From assembly GCF_000002995.4 (NCBI RefSeq), contig NW_025062475.1, positions 3,440,528-3,504,527 of the forward strand: a stretch of 64,000 bases of DNA, given 5' to 3'. Both the position numbers and the translations under genes were made by a program. This document shows positions 25,908 through 39,010 of the stretch, piece by piece. The DNA comes from Brugia malayi. Taxonomy: Eukaryota > Nematoda > Chromadorea > Rhabditida > Onchocercidae. The notes beneath the pieces were generated by a model. The model ran no database searches. It saw only the letters and a program-made list of their open reading frames with translations, and was not told where the DNA came from. Each line of letters starts with the position of its first letter. The stretch's first letter is position 1.

Positions 25908-28900
25908 TAAGATGTAAAATTGAATAAGAAAAAAAAAAACAAAAATTCTTTTTTTTTTGTTTATCTTTATTTGCTTATTTTTTGTATTATAAATTTTAAA
26001 ATTTATTGTAAATTTGATCATTTGTAATTGTTTCTTCTCTTTTTTTCGCTCTTTATATCTTTTCTTTGAACCTTATCATTGATTAACTGTTGCTTATCAT
26101 ACATGAATATAAGCATATGTATTTGAAAAAAGAAGGATGAATAATTTAGGTAATTTAGGTATCAGAAGAATTTTATATTTTATTATTTAGGAAATGATTA
26201 TTTTGATTTTGTTTCCTTTATTTTTTTATTTTGAGTTTATTTTTAGTTTTTTTTTATTTATTCATTTTTTTTTTTTGATTAGAATTAGGAAAAAAGAATG
26301 CAAAATGATTTGGGATTAATTTTTTTTTTTTTTTTTACATTTCATTAAAATTGAATGGAATGATTAATATAGCTAAAGTAATCCTGTTGAATGCAATTTT
26401 TACATAATTTCAAAAATTTTATATATTCAAAAACAAAATTTCACACAAATTTATTGTTAGTTTTGTGTTTAATTCGGAAGAAATTTCTAAAGGAATTTTT
26501 TTTTTCTTCCGATGTATTCGAAAAAAGTTAAGAATTCAATGAAAAAAATATTGATATAATTATTTATGTAATGATAAAATTTTATTAGGCATTATTATAA
26601 GCGATTAGTATTCATTATGCTAAATTAAAAGAAATTTTCATAGAGCTATTAGCAATGTTCCAAAAGCAATAATTTCATTTGAAATTAAATTTAATGCAAG
26701 AAAGGAAGTAAAAGAAAGAAAAGATATGAAAGGAAAATTAAATGAAATCTTTAAAAAGAATTCAATTGTTTTAATTTAGAATATAAACGATGGAAAGAAT
26801 GATATGACTTTATTTAATCAATTTTGTCACATATAAAAATGATGCGAGAAAAAAAAAAAAGAATAATTATTTTTTTTTTTTTTTTACCTTACTTTCTAGC
26901 TTGTCAATTCTTTGTGACATTCCTTTTTCTTCTTCTTTTGAAAAAAGAAGACAAAAATTGAAAAATGAAAATTTTAAAGAGGTTAAAATCCATTTGAATT
27001 TTCTTAAAAGTTTGTCATTTTTGTTTATGCAACTAACTTATGATTGAATTTCAAAAGAATTCAAACATTTTTTGTTTAAAGTTTTATTGATTGATCTCTG
27101 TATTTTGTATATTTACACCCTTTTTTTTTTGGTATATATATATATATAATTTTTATTATTATTATTTTTTATTAGTGTAAACTTTGATAAGCAAAAATAT
27201 AGCATCGTCAATTGCAGTGTTTTAAATGAATAATTAATATTGCTACTAAATTAGCATTACAAAATCATAAAAACTCAAACTATGATTTTATACCAAAATA
27301 TTTAAATAGCAGAATGAAGCATTAATTTAATTAAATGACTTGTTTTATTAAAAAGAAAATCATTTTAAATTTTAACTAGCTATGCTAATTATATAAAATG
27401 AAACAAAATTATTGTATAGTATCACATCATCTACATTTGTATTTGAAATGATTAATGATAATATCATTTTTATTTACTGCTATTCATACTATAACAATTG
27501 CAATTTGCTAAAATTATCATTCATGTGCAAAGTCATTTAGTAGTATTTAAATTTTATTTTTATATTTCGTTTCATTTCATTTCATTTTTTATTAATTTAA
27601 AATCTTTCATTTTCTTTCTTTCTTTCAAATTTGAAAATCATCTTGCTTTTTAATTTTTTGCTCCTTTTTTTTTTTCTTCTTTTCATAATAAATTTCATAT
27701 TGTTTGATAAATTTTTAAGTTAGCAAAAATTTTTCTACTAATTTTGCTTTTTTTTTTATGATTAAAAAAGAAAACTTTCTAATAATATATAATGAATTCA
27801 TTATAATTTGTTGTTGCTAATACTACTAATTTTTGCAATTTCATTCCATTATATAAAAGAATGTAAACATGTAAACAGGATGTAAACAATTTTAATATAA
27901 ACAACCCATAAGTTGTTTATCGCTTATTAGTGCTAATCTATACGTAATGAAATTAATTGAATTTATGAATGTAATTGTGAGATTGTACAAATTGCAAAAT
28001 ATCTCTTAAATAATAGTTTCAAATATTATTTTCTGAAAAAAATAAAATAAATTACACCCAAATGTAAAAATTCAAAGAATCTCATTTTTCTCTCTCTCTC
28101 TCTCTCTCCCTTTCTTTTTTCTTTCTCTCTGTTTGTTTAAAGTTTCAAATAATTGTACAAATTTTATTTCTATTCTTATCATTTATATATATTATACATA
28201 CTATGTTGTTTTTAATTAAGTAATTTCATATAATGAATTCTTACTAAAATATATTACTTTGTACGTGAAATTTTATCATTTATACGTACAAATTATATGT
28301 ACAAATTATATTTTTTTTTTTTTTTTTTTGTTTCTGAAATTTTTAAATTGCTATGAAATATTTAAATTTAAGCATTAAGCATGGTACCATCATATTTCAT
28401 TTATTGTCAATCATTTATGCTGTAAATTTTTGATAAATTGTTATTATTATTATTATTATTTTTAGGATAAACAAATGCTATCGTCGCTTTCTGAAATATA
28501 TTTTCTTTTTTTTTTAGGAAAAAATTTAAATTTTTGCATTAATTTACATTTGCATATCTTTTTGTATGTATTCAAATGCGTATTATAATGCATTACTATA
28601 AATAATTTTGTTGTATTTTATGAATAATATAAAAAATTAACCCTAGAATGGCTGTGTGTTTTTTTTTTTTTTTCTGTTTAAAAATTTAACTTTGATTTAT
28701 TTAAAAATGAATGGTACGAAACAAGAAAAAACATTTGTCAATAGGAAAAGAAGTAAGAGTATATCTTGCTATCGAAAGAAAAATAATTTATTTTATAACT
28801 TTTAATATTTCAAAAAAAAAAAAACCATATATATTCGAAAAAGAAATAATGAAGTTTTAAAATTTGTTTTAAAATTTTTTAAATTTCACCAGGATATTTT

Positions 28901-30333
28901 AAATCATTTTAAATCACATATAAATTCATCAAATATAGCTTATATCTATGCTTTATCAATAATTTAACATCGTAAATATGTGAAAAGTTGAAAATTTGTT
29001 CAATAAATGATAAAGTTTATTTAAATTTCCACTGGAATACATTCATATATTCATCATAAATTTTTTTTAAAAAAAAAAAAACAATTTCTTTCTTTTATTA
29101 CTAATCGATGCCATTTCATTGTTTGTTTCAATTATTTTTATCTTTTCAAAATAAATTATTTTTTATATCCTCAAAAGTTGGACCGTTTAATTGAATATTT
29201 TCACCTCAAATATTTTATTTTATCATATTTATATTATTTTCTGTCCTAAAATATTTTAATTTTGCCATTCTTAAAAAAGTTTTTTTTTCCTTCAAAAAAA
29301 GTGATGATTATCTTTTTATAATACCTGAATTATTTTCATTTTCAAATTTAAATTCTTAGTTTCATATAAATTGAATTATTTTTCTTAATAAATGTTTATA
29401 ATGCTTAAAGTAGTTCCATAGCTGAATGTTTACTATTCAATAATTTAGCAGAAACTAATTAATAACAAAGTATAATAATAATTTTTAACTGTAGCATTCA
29501 AATTAATATAATATTTGTGGGAAAAATCAAATTCTATGTTATTTCTTTGGATAATATCAAATGAAAAAATAACATAAACAATGCTATCATTCTTAATTGA
29601 AATTAAATATAATCCTAAATAATAGTAATATAGTTTGAATAATGTATGAAATATTTAATATAATTCAAAAGTTTATGATATTTGATATTCAGATTGAATT
29701 ATTTAATTAATATTAAACCAATTAATCTTTTATAATAATATCATATATCAGTAAATTATTTTGTAAATTCGTGTTTAAAATTAAGTTTAATAAATTTTTA
29801 TGATTTCTGTTTAAACAAATTATTTGAAAACTTTTTTTTTTTTAAATTAATTCATTATACTCTTTATTTTGGTTTTTTGTCAATAATAAATTATAAAGGA
29901 AAAAAATTATCTTTTCATAATTCTTAATTTAAGCAATTACTTAAAGAAATGGTAATCTGAGCAATTATTTACCAAAATAATTATTATAATTAATAGTTAT
30001 TTTATCTTAAAAATTTTAAATATAATATATCTTTTATTTTTTATTCAACAATTCTTGAACAAAAAAGAAAAATCATTGTTACATACTTTATTTATTTGTT
30101 TATTCGTTTTTATCGAATTTATTTTCAGTTTCATTTTTTGTTTTCTATTTTTTTCTAACATTTATCTAAAAAAAAATATTACAAATACATATTTCATAAG
30201 TTTTTACATGGATAATTTGTATATTTCTAATTATTTCCATTAATCAAATTTTGATATTATCAAAATTACTTAAAATAACACTGAAATATTTTCTAAGTGT
30301 AGTATTATTAATCATCAAAACAAAAAAAAATAT

Positions 30334-30409
30334 GCAAAAAAACATAAAATCATTTCACATTTCATTTAAGCGCAAAAAAACATAAAATCATTTCATATTT
30401 TCTCTAAGC
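30334..30409. repeat. Tandem duplication, 38-bp unit, two copies
   Basis: The units begin GCAAAAAAACATAAAATCAT at 30334 and 30372; the first 25 or so bases are identical and the second halves have diverged by a few changes. Confidence 0.85.
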
Positions 30410-32036
30410 GCAACTGTCCTTTTCTCATCTTTCACATACTAAATCTATGAGATAATTGGCTTATTAGCAATATAAATAAACTAAAAAATTTTAAACTACT
30501 GCTAGATTTATTAAAAAACTAAACAAAATTGTTAACACTGATTTAAAAATTGCTTTCTCTTTATTCTCCTTACTACTTTAAAATGATAATAAATAATTTA
30601 AACTTGTGAACGCATGTTTCAAATTTTCTATGATTATTTTAATATTACATCAGTTTATTACAATGCTAACTTAACTTAATCGATGAAAGTTTTAAAATAA
30701 CATCAATCCATAACATTCTGTAATATTTGTAATATAAAATTATAATTAAGAAAGAATGAAATTTTAATTTAAAATGAATTACTTCATAATCTGTTTTTCT
30801 TTTTTTATCAGTTAAATGATAATTCTATTCAATTAATAATTATTTCATTCAATAACAATACTGATAATAATTTTTACCATTATTTACATCGTTATTAAAT
30901 GAAATATTATCTTTGATTATATTAACAATATTACTTGTATTTCAATTATTATTTAAATTTCTACATACTTTTAGATTTTTTATATACAATCTCTCTATTC
31001 GAATAAATATTTTAAACATATTAATTCAAATTCAATAAAGGTTGAGTTTATTGTATTACCAAATATGCAAATTTATAAGTAGCACAAGTATCAACAATAA
31101 ATTATTATGAGTAAATATTTAATTTAAATAACTTAAGAGTGAAACAGTTAAAAATCAAAAAGAACTAACTGTTGTTGATATGAAAGTATAAAATATACTC
31201 AAAAAGGGTAATAAACAATCATTTTCAATTTAATTCTTCGCTTCGATTGTTTACTTTAAATTCACATAATATAAACATTATTAATAATTGTAGTAAAACA
31301 ATAACAATAATAAATAATAATAGTAAATAAATAAATTTCTTTCCTTTTTTTTTTGTTGCGAAAATATAAACGAATTCGTATTCATTTGAAATATAAAATG
31401 GAAACAATGCATATTCGTACAAAAAAAAATTTTATATTTTTAAAGTCACAAATTGTGCTATTCATTACTTCAATTTAATTATTATTATTATTATTTTGAA
31501 TATTTGGTAAAAAGATTAAATAAAGAGTAAAACAGTTATAAAGAACTTTTTAACTGCAAGTTATTAGTAAATAGTAAATGACTTTTAGGATGTGAAAAAT
31601 GTTTATTTAAAAGTTAGCGATAATATCTAACGAATGTTTAATTTTCATTTATTTTATACTACCAATAACTTTTTTTTAAATTTTTACTTTAAATTTTAAC
31701 CTTAATATCATGGATAGAAAAAATGTCAGAGAAATGTAAATGACAAAAAGTTTTAAATGTTTCAATTATTTAAAATATTAAATTGTTGTTAGAATATTAT
31801 TTTATGTAACTTAAGAAATATTTATTTTAAGCATAGCATAAACTCAATTATTAATTTCAATTTTGAAATATAACATGTAATTTTTGATTAATTAGAATTT
31901 ACATTTATCAATTTATCCGATATGAATGAGCATATTTCATTTGTAACTAATAATTTATTTTTCCAAATGACTTTAGCTTAAGTCATTTTGAATTTTATTT
32001 CATTTTCGTTTCCTCTTGCTATTTCCCCATCTTATT

Positions 32037-32112
32037 TTGTTTGTTTGTTCGTTCGTTTATTTGTTTGTTTGTTTGTTTGTTTATTTGATTGGTTGGTTGT
32101 TTGTTGTTGTTA
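32037..32112. repeat. (GTTT)n tetranucleotide repeat
   Basis: About 15 copies of GTTT with GTTC, ATTT and GGTT variants. The plus-strand frame of Val/Cys/Leu/Phe across it is an artefact. Confidence 0.93.
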
Positions 32113-35100
32113 TTATTTTCCAGAAATTGTCACTTCTTTTTTGTTTTCTTTTCTATCGTCATTAATTACATTAATTTATTGATGCCAGTTTTATTAGCGT
32201 CAATTACCAAACAATTCGAAATTACACATTGAAAATTTTCTTATAAAACAAAAATGAAATACTCGAAATTTCTATTTGTGCCTGAAAAAAAAAAAAAAAA
32301 AAAAACAAAAAAAGACGAACAAATGATACAGTTATTGAAATTTGGAATTTTTACAATTATTATTGATAATCTGATGAAAACGATTTATTTTTTGCCATTG
32401 TTTTATCTAATTTTGTAGTTTAAACAAGTTTAATTCAATTCTTTACAAATATAAATTAATAAAATAATTTTATGAAATAAAAATTGTTCATTTCTTTTTG
32501 TTAACACTAAAAGTTAAAGAAAAAAAAAATTGCTCGTAATGAAATTTTTTGAAAATTACGAATCAAACATAGAAACAAATATTGATAAATTTTTGAAAAA
32601 TGTAATAAACTGATTACAAGTTTTATTAATTATATATTATACTGAAATTTAAAAATGAAACAATTTAAATGTATCAGTAATTTCATGATGGAAATTTCAT
32701 TTAATTTTTATTTCATTAATATTTGTAATGTATGTAAAGTAAAAATAATAATGAAAAATAAAGAGAAAATATTAAATTTTATGCAAAGAAGAATTTTCAA
32801 ATTGATATTTTATTGAAAATAGGAAATTGAAATCAAAAGATAAAAGAAATTTAATGAAATAAAATGAAAATAAGACTAGAAATAGATGCATATTTTCTAC
32901 ATTGGTAAAATATATATTATATATTATACTGAAATTTTTTACATCAATAAAATGTGCTGTAAACAATATTATGTCAACAATAATTGTCACATCTGTGTTG
33001 TCACATGTATTTAATGTTTATATTGACGAACTGATTAAATTGCATTGCTGTGTAATTTATCAGTGATATTATCAAAGTTTCATTTTTACATAAATTAATC
33101 ACAATTATGCTATAAACTATGATAATTTTTTTTTGTATAAAATTTAAACTTTTGTTCAATTATTTTTGAAAATATTTTAAACAGTGAAAAATAATTTTTT
33201 TTTTCTTCACACAGCAGAAATTTGAAAATTTTTAGAACATTTTAGGAAAATATTTGAAATTAGTAGATTAAATACTTTTTTTGCGTATTTTGGTCAATTT
33301 TAAAAATTTTTTTTTAATTTCACTTTTTATTTTAGTACAATCTTTTTCATCATTTTTATAAAAAAAAATTAGGAATTAATTTCAATAAGATCACAAAAGT
33401 AATTAATTAATATTTTTCCCTAATTGTTAAGTTTTGTTTGCTCTTGTATTGTTGTAATAAATTTGAAGCAAATTATCCCAAACAATATCTTAAATAATAT
33501 CAATGTTGATTTAATTTCTCATTAATGACTTTATATTTTCTAAACTTTTATTTTATCAAACAAATTTAGACGCAATTATTACAATGGTATCTTTTTAAAC
33601 ATTTTTAAAAGCTGTACCGAAGATTTCATAAAATATGTAACATTTGTGACAAGTAATAAATAAATTAAAATAATTTAATGAAATTGTGTTATTTGCAAAT
33701 GAATCAATTAATTATTTACTATGGAAAAAATGATTCGAACATTTTTGTCATCAAAAACTTTTCATTCTTTTTTAAAACTATTGAAATAGCTTTATTCTTT
33801 TCTTTAAAAAAAGGAATAATCAAAAATGGAAATGAAAAAATGAAATTTTAAATTGTAATGAAAAGAAAAAAAAGGACAGAAATATTGACAATGAATAAGA
33901 GTTTAAATATGATAAAGTTACTAATAGAAAGAAAATGAAATGAACTAAATCATTAATTTTGAATTTAAAAAAAAAACATGAAGGAATTTTTGACTGAAAT
34001 AAAATTTGTAATTTTAGTTGTAAATAACATTTTAGTATTATCTGGAAAAATAAATATTACACATTCATTTTCTATCCATCTCCTCATTATAAACGAAACG
34101 ATAATAAATTGCATAGAGCAAACTTTGAAAATAAAATAATTTTTGAATTATTTATTTTCTGATCAAACTTACAGTACGAAGAAAAACGAAAAGAAAAATT
34201 AAGAATTATTGAAAAAGTTTTTTGAAACAAATCTCTTAAAATTATTCCTTTTCTTCAAGTTTTTTCCTTTTAATTAATTTTCCAATTCTTTTTTTTTTTT
34301 TTTTTTCATTTTCATATGTATATATAATATTATAACAAATAATTATTGAATAAGCCTTAATTTATTTGCTTTTATAACTTAAAATTGTAATGAAATTTTG
34401 AAATATAACTGATGAATAAAAGTATAAAAATGTTTGAAAAGTAAAGTAAAAAGGGAAGATTTAATATTTGAAAACAATTTTCAGCCATTTTTTTTCCTTT
34501 TTCCTATGCTATTGAACAATTAGCTTTCCTTTCCTTCTTTTTCTTTCAGTTTATTCCAATTTAGCATTTTATGGCTTAGCTAGTTATTAGCTATTTGACG
34601 TACTTAACTTTTAGTTATAACTTAAAAAACGGAAAAGTCTATGTACACATTTATTCATTTCATATTTATCTCCAAATATTCATATTACTATTATAATTCT
34701 GCATTTGAAAATTCGATCATATTTTATGCATTTACAATATTTTAAAAATGATTCTATAATGATACTATAATGACTTATGCATTTGGTTCATTTTAATTTT
34801 AGGTTTAATTAATTCATATTATCATAGTAACTTGCATATTTTCTTCAGTTTAATTTTATGTTTAATATTTTTACCAAAAGTTTTAGGAAAAAAGTTTCAT
34901 TTGTTTTAGTTTTAGATTGTTTGTATATTTGAGTTTTAAAATTTTAAAGTATGTTACTATCAGTTATTTTTTTTTAATGCTTTGAGATAGAGAATATCAT
35001 TTACAACAAGCATTTTTCATGATTTATAATTTCGATATGATAGTAATTAACAATAAGAGTAATGGTACTAATTAATGATAATCATATTTGATGCCAGTGT

Positions 35101-35481
35101 ACTATCTTTGTATATACAAATTATTTGTAAATCTTTTCAAAAACAAAACACATCAGATTTCCATGACAATATAATTTCTGATTAATATTATTTGATCAGA
35201 AAATATGATTTGAATAAAAAAAATAATAAAGAGTTAAATGCATTGTATCTTTTTTATCGATGAAAGAAAAAAACATTAAATGATAGATATATTTTAATGT
35301 ATTTTAATTGTTTGAAAATTAATATATTTAATTGTTCGAAAGTAATTAGCTATGATAAGTTATTGATATGTTAGTAAAAAAGTTAAAAGTTGATAAATTA
35401 GAGAAAAAAGAGGCAGTAATAACAGAATTCTTTTCATATGATATTGTAAAATACAAGGAACGATTACAACAACAATAAGGA

Positions 35482-35725
35482 CAAAAAATACTAGCAACAG
35501 TAACAATAACAATAACAACAAAAAATACTAGCAACAATAACAATAACAACAAAAAATACTAGCAACAATAACAATAACAACAAAAAATACTAGCAACAGT
35601 AACAATAACAACAAAAAATACTAGCAACAGTAACAATAACAACAAAAAATACTAGCAACAGTAACAATAACAATAACAACAAAAAATACTAGCAACAGTA
35701 ACAATAACAATAACAACAATAGCAA
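35482..35725. repeat. Minisatellite with alternating 31- and 37-bp units
   Basis: Seven copies of a unit with core TACTAGCAAC followed by AGTAACAATAACAAC-like sequence and poly-A. The cores start at 35489, 35526, 35557, 35588, 35619, 35650 and 35687, so the spacings are 37, 31, 31, 31, 31 and 37. The 6-bp difference is one extra AACAAT hexamer, and an A/G change in the core (CAACAATAA or CAACAGTAA) marks two sub-families. The copies are otherwise nearly identical, which suggests recent expansion. Confidence 0.95.
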
Positions 35726-36939
35726 TAGCAGTCTTTCTTTTTGTATAAAAAAAAATTTTTTTTCACTTATATTTATTTATCATATTGACACTTTTACTAG
35801 TTTTATGATTGTTATTATCATTTAACGATTTGATCATTGCATTTACTTTTAATGAAATGCAAATTAAAGGATGTTATTATTGGTTGAATTAATTATTGTT
35901 TTCTTCTAATTTTTTCTCGTCAAATTAATCCTTCTCATGCATTTATTTCTGATGTTTATTACTGATGAAAGTTTCAAAGTAATAACCTTAAATGAATGAA
36001 TAAGAAATTAAAGTTATTAGATTTAAGAGATATTTAAAATTTCTATATTTGAATAAAATATTTGATAAAATAATCATTTCCTTTCGTTTTTCTTCTCATC
36101 GTATATTAAAAATATAGCATATTCATTCAGAATTTGATAATTTATGCTGTCAATGTGTTAATTATCTTTTTTTTTTTTACTGAAATAATTAAATAATCAA
36201 TAATATTAAATTTTATTTATAAATAACAATTATGATTGCCATAATTTTATTCATTTATTTTTTTTAATAAATTTTTCTCATCTTAAAATTATTCTCAAAA
36301 TAGGGAAAGTTTATTTTATTCACTTCATTAATTTCATATTGAATATTATTGGTTACAGAAGTATGAGAAAGTATTTATAAGAAATTTTTTACTTCTATTT
36401 TAAAAATTTCACTTCAACTAATCTTCTTCCACTTTATCTTTCACTGTTTTCAAATGATATATTCACTTCCGCTTTTCACGCTATAAGATCTAAGATTAAA
36501 ATTTTAAATGCATATTTGCCATGCGATTATAAAATCATTGAAAAACAACACAACAAATGAATGATTGGATAATATTTGACATCAATGAATGCTAAAATTA
36601 ATTCTTATATTAATCCTATAGGTAATTTAACAATTAATCTTTCATCTTTTATGTTTTTTAAATTGATAATATTTAACTTTTGATTAATATACTAATTTAT
36701 TGTTTATACAGCGTTAAAAAAAAAATAGATGAATATCAAATCAATTTGAAAATTTAAATTTTTGTAGAGCATTTATTCTAAAAATTTTTTCAGAAATAAA
36801 AAAGCAATTATCGTTTTTTTTTTTTTTCTTTTTTTGTAATTTTTAATGTCTGTATTATAATGATAAATTAAAAAAATATTTGTTAGCATTTAGTTTCATT
36901 ACCCACCAATCTGATTATTTACATACACTTTAATTTCTG

Positions 36940-36978
<39 letters not shown>
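36940..36978. repeat. (ATT)n microsatellite
   Basis: Thirteen nearly pure ATT units ending in ATTGTT. Confidence 0.93.
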
Positions 36979-37588
36979 GTTAATTTATTTAATAGCAAAT
37001 AATTAATTAACTACTAATTGTCACTAATCATTGTTGTTATTATCACTACAAAATTATCATCCATTGTGTGGTTTGTTAGGGATAAGATTAGAAAAGGAAA
37101 TTTTCTTTTCCCTTCCATTTCTTGAAATGGATATACTTTTTTTAAAATGAAAAACGAGTAAAGAAGAGAATGGAGAAGAGGAGAGAGAGAGAAAAAGAGA
37201 GGGAAAAGAAAGAAAGAAGGAAGGAAGATGAAATTCTCACTTCATCTCGTCATTCTTTTCTTTATTTTGGTTGTTTACTTCTAATTTCCTTCGATAAACT
37301 GACTAATATCATTTTAAATTTGCTTGTTGATTAATCCTTTTCCTTAAGTTAATAACAATTTCTGATATTCCCACAGCAGTAATTAACATTGTTACTAATA
37401 TTTACTTTGTTTTATTCTTCCTTTTTTTTTCTTTTTTTTTTACTTTATTATTTATTAATTTATGATATTTGGTTGTATTTCTTTCATTTTCCTTCCTTTT
37501 AAAAAAAAAGAAAAATTTTAATTTACACTTTAATGATTATATCTTAGCTTTATTATGTGTATAAATAAATTGGAAAATGAATTTTCAC

Positions 37589-37608
37589 AGCTTACCTATA
37601 GGTAAGCT
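37589..37608. repeat. Perfect 20-bp palindrome containing splice-like sites
   Basis: AGCTTACCTATAGGTAAGCT reads the same on both strands. It contains TAG|GTAAGC, a strong donor, in both directions. On the plus strand an acceptor (ATTTTCACAG) abuts it, framing an 11-base segment, CTTACCTATAG, that looks like a microexon. Chance, a regulatory palindrome and a true microexon all remain open. Confidence 0.8.
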
Positions 37609-38879
37609 TTTTATTTTAAATGAATTTTTCTTTTTTCTGCTGTTGATATTTTGATTTAATATTTAATTAATTTGTACTTGAATACTCTTTTACCATTATA
37701 TACACAGGTATTAATATATTGTACTTACTTTGTTTTATTATTTGATTAAATTACGATTATTAAATATACCATTGTTTGTCAGAAAAGAGGCACTTTTCTT
37801 TTTCATCTTCTTTGAAATATGCAACAAACAATATTCATCATTTTTTTTTTATAAATGTAAAAAGAAAAAAAAAAAAAGAAAACAATTTTAAAAAAAAAAA
37901 AAAGAAACGAAGAAAGAAAAAGCAAAAATACATTGAATTGAATGGACAAATTTTATATTTTACATTAGCATTTCTTCCTCTTTCATTTTGATTTTATTTC
38001 ATTTGTTTTACTTTTTTCTATTAAACAAATTTTATTCCTTAATTGAAAATTACTTTCAATTTCCAAATTGTTACCATTGCTAATCATAATCATTTATCAT
38101 TTAGCTATTTTCATTCCTTTTCAAAATTTATCTCTTTTTTTTTTTTTGAAATCGATTATTTAAACGAATGAAATGGATAAATAAATAAATATACATATTA
38201 CTTTACTACATTTGCAGTATGAAAAAAATATATTTATGCTTTTCATGCTATTCTGCATTTTTTTCATTTACAGAAAATAAATTGCCATAAAGTAAAATAG
38301 TGAAAAAGAATTGACTGTTTCGAAATTACAAAAAATAATTATAATTTGAAGTTTGAAAAGAAAAAAAAAAAAGCACTGAGATAACTTAAAATAGTTGTAA
38401 AATTTCCTGTGAAAATTTTTGAGTTTTTTTTTTTCTTTTTTGTTATAATCTATTAGCCTAAAAACTACTCAATAATTCCCTTCTTTTTACATAATTTATT
38501 ATTATCACATTCCTCCATTAAGCATTTTTCGAATTTGTTAAAGCTTTCATTACTAATTTGTCCTTTCAAGTAATATATAAAATCTTAATTTAATTTAATT
38601 ATATCAAATTATATAACTATTGACATTTTCATTTATTAGCAAATTATTTGCTAACTAAGAACTTTACGTCATTTCATCTTTACATATATTTTAAAGAAAT
38701 TAGTTAAACAATTAATCAGCTAATTTAATTTAATTTGATATATGCCTAATCTATCCATCTAATTTTCTTCTACTGAATTTTTTGATGTCAAATTTTATTT
38801 TATTTTTATACACCAACATTTCCTAGCATTAGTTATCACTATTTTATCGCTAACAAAAATAATACCGTTAATATTATTT

Positions 38880-39010
38880 ATTAGCAACAAACAAAAATAA
38901 TAATAACAATGATAATAATAGTTAATAATGACAATAGTTGATAATAATAATAAAAGTAATAATAATGATGATAGTAATAATAATAATAATAATATTAGTA
39001 ATAATAAATA
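38880..39010. repeat. Interrupted (AAT)n array
   Basis: Degenerate AAT/GAT/AGT trinucleotide repeat with a nearly pure block at about 38975-38995. Confidence 0.88.

Noticed and set aside
25583..25942. 119-codon minus-strand frame
   Set aside because: Antisense of Yippee exons 4 and 5 and the 3' untranslated region.
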